A stretch of 7,287 nucleotides of DNA, from contig JAFLCF010000206.1 of NCBI GenBank assembly GCA_017303735.1, positions 1-7,287 on the forward strand. The letters run 5' to 3'. Positions 5,535 through 7,287 of the stretch are shown one piece after another; positions within the stretch are counted from its first letter, which is position 1, and each line of letters opens with the position of its first letter. The position numbers and the translations under genes were made by a program. The notes beneath the pieces were generated by a model. The model saw nothing but the letters and a program-made list of their open reading frames with translations. It made no database searches and was not told the origin of the DNA. This stretch comes from Anaerolineae bacterium (GTDB lineage Bacteria > Chloroflexota > Anaerolineae > Anaerolineales > Villigracilaceae).

Positions 5535-6686
5535 ATGAATACCAAAAAAGCCCCGTTCTTATTTCTGTTATCCATGCTTCTCATTGCCAGCCTGGCTTGT
5601 TCCTCGATCTCGGAGTTCTCAGCGACAGCCACACCCGTCCCTACTCAAACCTTTACCCCCACGCCGCCTCCCACTAGTACCCCAACCCCTGCAGGACCGA
5701 TCGCGGCTGATGGGTCCACCCTGGTGACGAAATTTGGGACTTTGGAACTCTCTAGCGAACTCTACGAACACCCCAACGGCTGGGTTTCTTTCTACCCGAT
5801 GAAAGGCTGGGAGATCGAAGCAAATGATTTCAGTGTTGTAATGTACGAGCCATCCACCAATGTTAGCTTCTATATCACCGCTACAAACACGGGTTACGCG
5901 CTAAATGAAGAAGCCTACACTAATTTCCGCAATAATATGGAAGAGTTCTACTTCTATCAGGATCAATACAAAGAACTCAACAGAGGTAGTAACGAAGACA
6001 TCAACCTGTATTTCGTCGAAAAACAGTATGCGCGGGTAGACTCCAGCGCTCAGATTTACGCCGTCTCGATCTACCAGCAATTTGATGAAGTCATCTACAC
6101 CATCGAGATGGTCGGCAACACAGAGTTTGCAACGGGCGCCTCAGACAATCCCTATCGCGTTATGTTCGACTCGTTTTCGCGAACCATCGAAACAAATACC
6201 AAAGTCGCTGCCACTTTGCCGCTTTACCAATACTCTTGGGAGTACGTCTCACCAACGATCAACGCTACCATCAGCGCCCCCTGGGCATGGAGTTTCTTTG
6301 TAGTTGAAGATGACAAGTCATATATTGCTGCATTTGAATCACCAGATACCGTCGCTGGCAGCCGCTTGATCAATTTAGAAACGGTGAAGATCACAGATGC
6401 AACGGCAAAAAGCCTTGGCAAGGACCTTACACTGGCATTCCTGTCGGGCTTTACCGGCGATACAGATGTCTACATCATCGAGGATGGAGAAGTAAAAGAC
6501 AAGGCACCGGGTCAATATATTTATGCTTGGGAAGCCCCAAACAGCAACATTAGCGGGGTACTCTTTTACGACATCAACATTGCCAACCAACTGGTCATGG
6601 TAATCGTCTACTCTCAAACTGACCAGTTGCCCGTCTATGGAGACTTACTCACAACGATCGGCGATAGTTACATCCCTGCACCATAA
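5535..6686 (+). CDS. Lipoprotein with two related PsbP-like halves, hypothetical
   Basis: 383 residues. ATG 5535 follows AAGGA (5526-5530) at a short spacing of four bases. The signal peptide ends in the lipobox SLAC, with Cys22 the predicted lipidated residue. A Thr/Pro linker follows (about 28-53, including TPTPPPTSTPTP). Residues 66-218 look like a PsbP/MOG1-type alpha-beta domain: YEHPNGWVSFYPMKGWEIE, a strand FYITAT, a helix, and the closing strands and helix ending MFDSFSRTI. Residues 232-383 repeat the same order: YSWEYVSPTINATISAPWAW, a strand FFVVEDD, a helix with LAFLSGF, then AWEAP, LFYDINIANQLVMVIVYS and LLTTIGDSYI. Two diverged copies in tandem are therefore likely. PsbP-like domains in bacterial lipoproteins are mostly of unknown function. 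It is the last gene of the run and is followed by a strong hairpin at 6698-6745. Confidence 0.85.
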   Translation: MNTKKAPFLFLLSMLLIASLACSSISEFSATATPVPTQTFTPTPPPTSTPTPAGPIAADGSTLVTKFGTLELSSELYEHPNGWVSFYPMKGWEIEANDFSVVMYEPSTNVSFYITATNTGYALNEEAYTNFRNNMEEFYFYQDQYKELNRGSNEDINLYFVEKQYARVDSSAQIYAVSIYQQFDEVIYTIEMVGNTEFATGASDNPYRVMFDSFSRTIETNTKVAATLPLYQYSWEYVSPTINATISAPWAWSFFVVEDDKSYIAAFESPDTVAGSRLINLETVKITDATAKSLGKDLTLAFLSGFTGDTDVYIIEDGEVKDKAPGQYIYAWEAPNSNISGVLFYDINIANQLVMVIVYSQTDQLPVYGDLLTTIGDSYIPAP

Positions 6687-6697
6687 GGAATTCGCAC

Positions 6698-6745
6698 ATA
6701 TGTAACACCCCGCGTGGCTTGCCCTTCGGGCGGGGTGTTACATAT
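6698..6745. repeat. Perfect 16-bp inverted repeat (hairpin) after the lipoprotein gene
   Basis: The arms at 6698-6713 (ATATGTAACACCCCGC) and 6730-6745 are perfect reverse complements around a 16-base loop. The loop overlaps a smaller alternative stem, GCCC-TTC-GGGC (6721-6731). The hairpin starts 11 bases after the stop codon at 6684-6686 and is not followed by a T-run on either strand. The symmetric AT-rich ends and GC-rich middle suggest a strong mRNA 3' structure or a dispersed palindromic element. The rest of the 6687-6801 gap shows only a TAGAAT hexamer at 6764-6769 without a -35 partner. Confidence 0.75.
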
Positions 6746-6801
6746 CCATCCTTCGAAAGCAGTTAGAATAAGTAAAAATTCAGAACAAGTTTAATAACCT
6801 T

Positions 6802-7287
6802 ATGAATCTTGAAAAAGAACTTTCACTCGCAAAAGCCCCATATAACTGGTTACGTGTCTCGCCCATCGTTACGATCGCTACCTTGTTTTTTGTTGCCAGC
6901 TTTGGCATTGGGTCAGCGGTTTGCTACGGCGATCTGTTTTCCTGTAGCAGTGACGATGAGATGTATATTAACATCGGGGTTGGCATCCTGGTGTCTGCTA
7001 TCTGGCATTTGCTTCTGCTTCAATATGCAAACAACAAAGATAGTGAATTTATCCGCATACATGGCAGGCGCGCATTAACCTTTGCCGGAATACGCACTGC
7101 CATTGCAATTCTTATCATTGTTTTCGATTGGATACTAGGAACAGGCGGCGCTTTAATCTGTCCCGGAATTGCTATATTGCTAGTGGTTTGGGCAATTCAA
7201 CAAGCCATACCCAAAGACATTAAAGAACGAGAAATCGAATCGAAACAAACTGTGTCTGATTCGTTTGTTTTAAAGGAAATGCCGATG
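6802..7287 (+). CDS. Four-helix membrane protein, 5' part (runs off the right edge), hypothetical
   Basis: ATG 6802 opens a frame that stays open for 162 codons to the last base of the window, so the 3' end is missing. An in-frame TAA at 6769-6771 leaves this as the first ATG. There is no visible Shine-Dalgarno sequence; the bases before it are TTAATAACCTT. The product has a short polar head (MNLEKELSLAKAPYNWLR) and hydrophobic segments at about 21-41, 55-75, 94-112 and 116-135. A cytoplasmic-looking charged tail begins at PKDIKEREIE. Cys41 and Cys48 lie at the end of helix 1 and just after it. The stretch EFIRIHGRRALTF before helix 3 resembles the EF-x-R-x-HA-x-QAL pattern of DUF4870-type small membrane proteins, but this is tentative. 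The first residues match those of the protein at 4398, suggesting a shared origin of the 5' ends. Function unknown. Confidence 0.75.
   Translation, partial: MNLEKELSLAKAPYNWLRVSPIVTIATLFFVASFGIGSAVCYGDLFSCSSDDEMYINIGVGILVSAIWHLLLLQYANNKDSEFIRIHGRRALTFAGIRTAIAILIIVFDWILGTGGALICPGIAILLVVWAIQQAIPKDIKEREIESKQTVSDSFVLKEMPM

Noticed and set aside
5503..6627. ACTGACCAGT at 5503 and again near 6618 as a paired operator
   Set aside because: The second copy is inside the lipoprotein coding sequence, the arms are only 4-5 bp, and a 10-base match is not enough over this length.

Overview
The window looks like a chromosomal segment from a Chloroflexota bacterium, most likely Anaerolineae or a relative. 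This is inferred from style rather than from a marker gene. The basis is moderate GC, two lipoproteins with long Thr/Pro linkers right after the lipidated cysteine, and a 7TM-GAF-HTH regulator whose C-terminal layout resembles proteins common in that phylum. All supported genes lie on the + strand.

Layout. (1) Positions 1-620 hold the 3' end of a GH13 alpha-amylase-family gene cut by the left edge. (2) A 220-base gap with a nested hairpin and a TATAAT box leads to 841-2304, a complete cytosolic GH13 enzyme of the cyclomaltodextrinase/neopullulanase type that lacks the usual N-terminal domain. Together these form a small alpha-glucan degradation cluster. (3) A 16-bp perfect hairpin closes that cluster. 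(4) 2423-4120 encodes a large membrane protein with about nine membrane helices, a GAF-like cytoplasmic domain and a C-terminal helix-turn-helix. It is best read as a membrane-anchored transcriptional regulator. (5) Positions 4121-4397 carry two perfect copies of a 21-bp direct repeat. One precedes an unlisted 47-codon single-helix membrane protein (4178-4321), the other precedes the next gene. (6) 4398-4817, 4839-5489 and 5535-6686 are tightly spaced and encode a membrane-anchored exported protein and two lipoproteins, the second with two related PsbP-like halves. (7) A second 16-bp hairpin ends this run. (8) 6802-7287 is the 5' part of a four-helix membrane protein that runs off the right edge. 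Its first residues match those of the 4398 protein.

How the genes may work together. The two GH13 enzymes plausibly convert maltodextrins or cyclodextrins to smaller sugars. The second half looks like a cell-envelope module: a membrane-embedded regulator, repeated candidate operators in front of the next two genes, and a run of small membrane and lipid-anchored proteins facing outward. The regulator-repeat-target connection is inference only. No mobile element, CRISPR array, tRNA or rRNA was seen.
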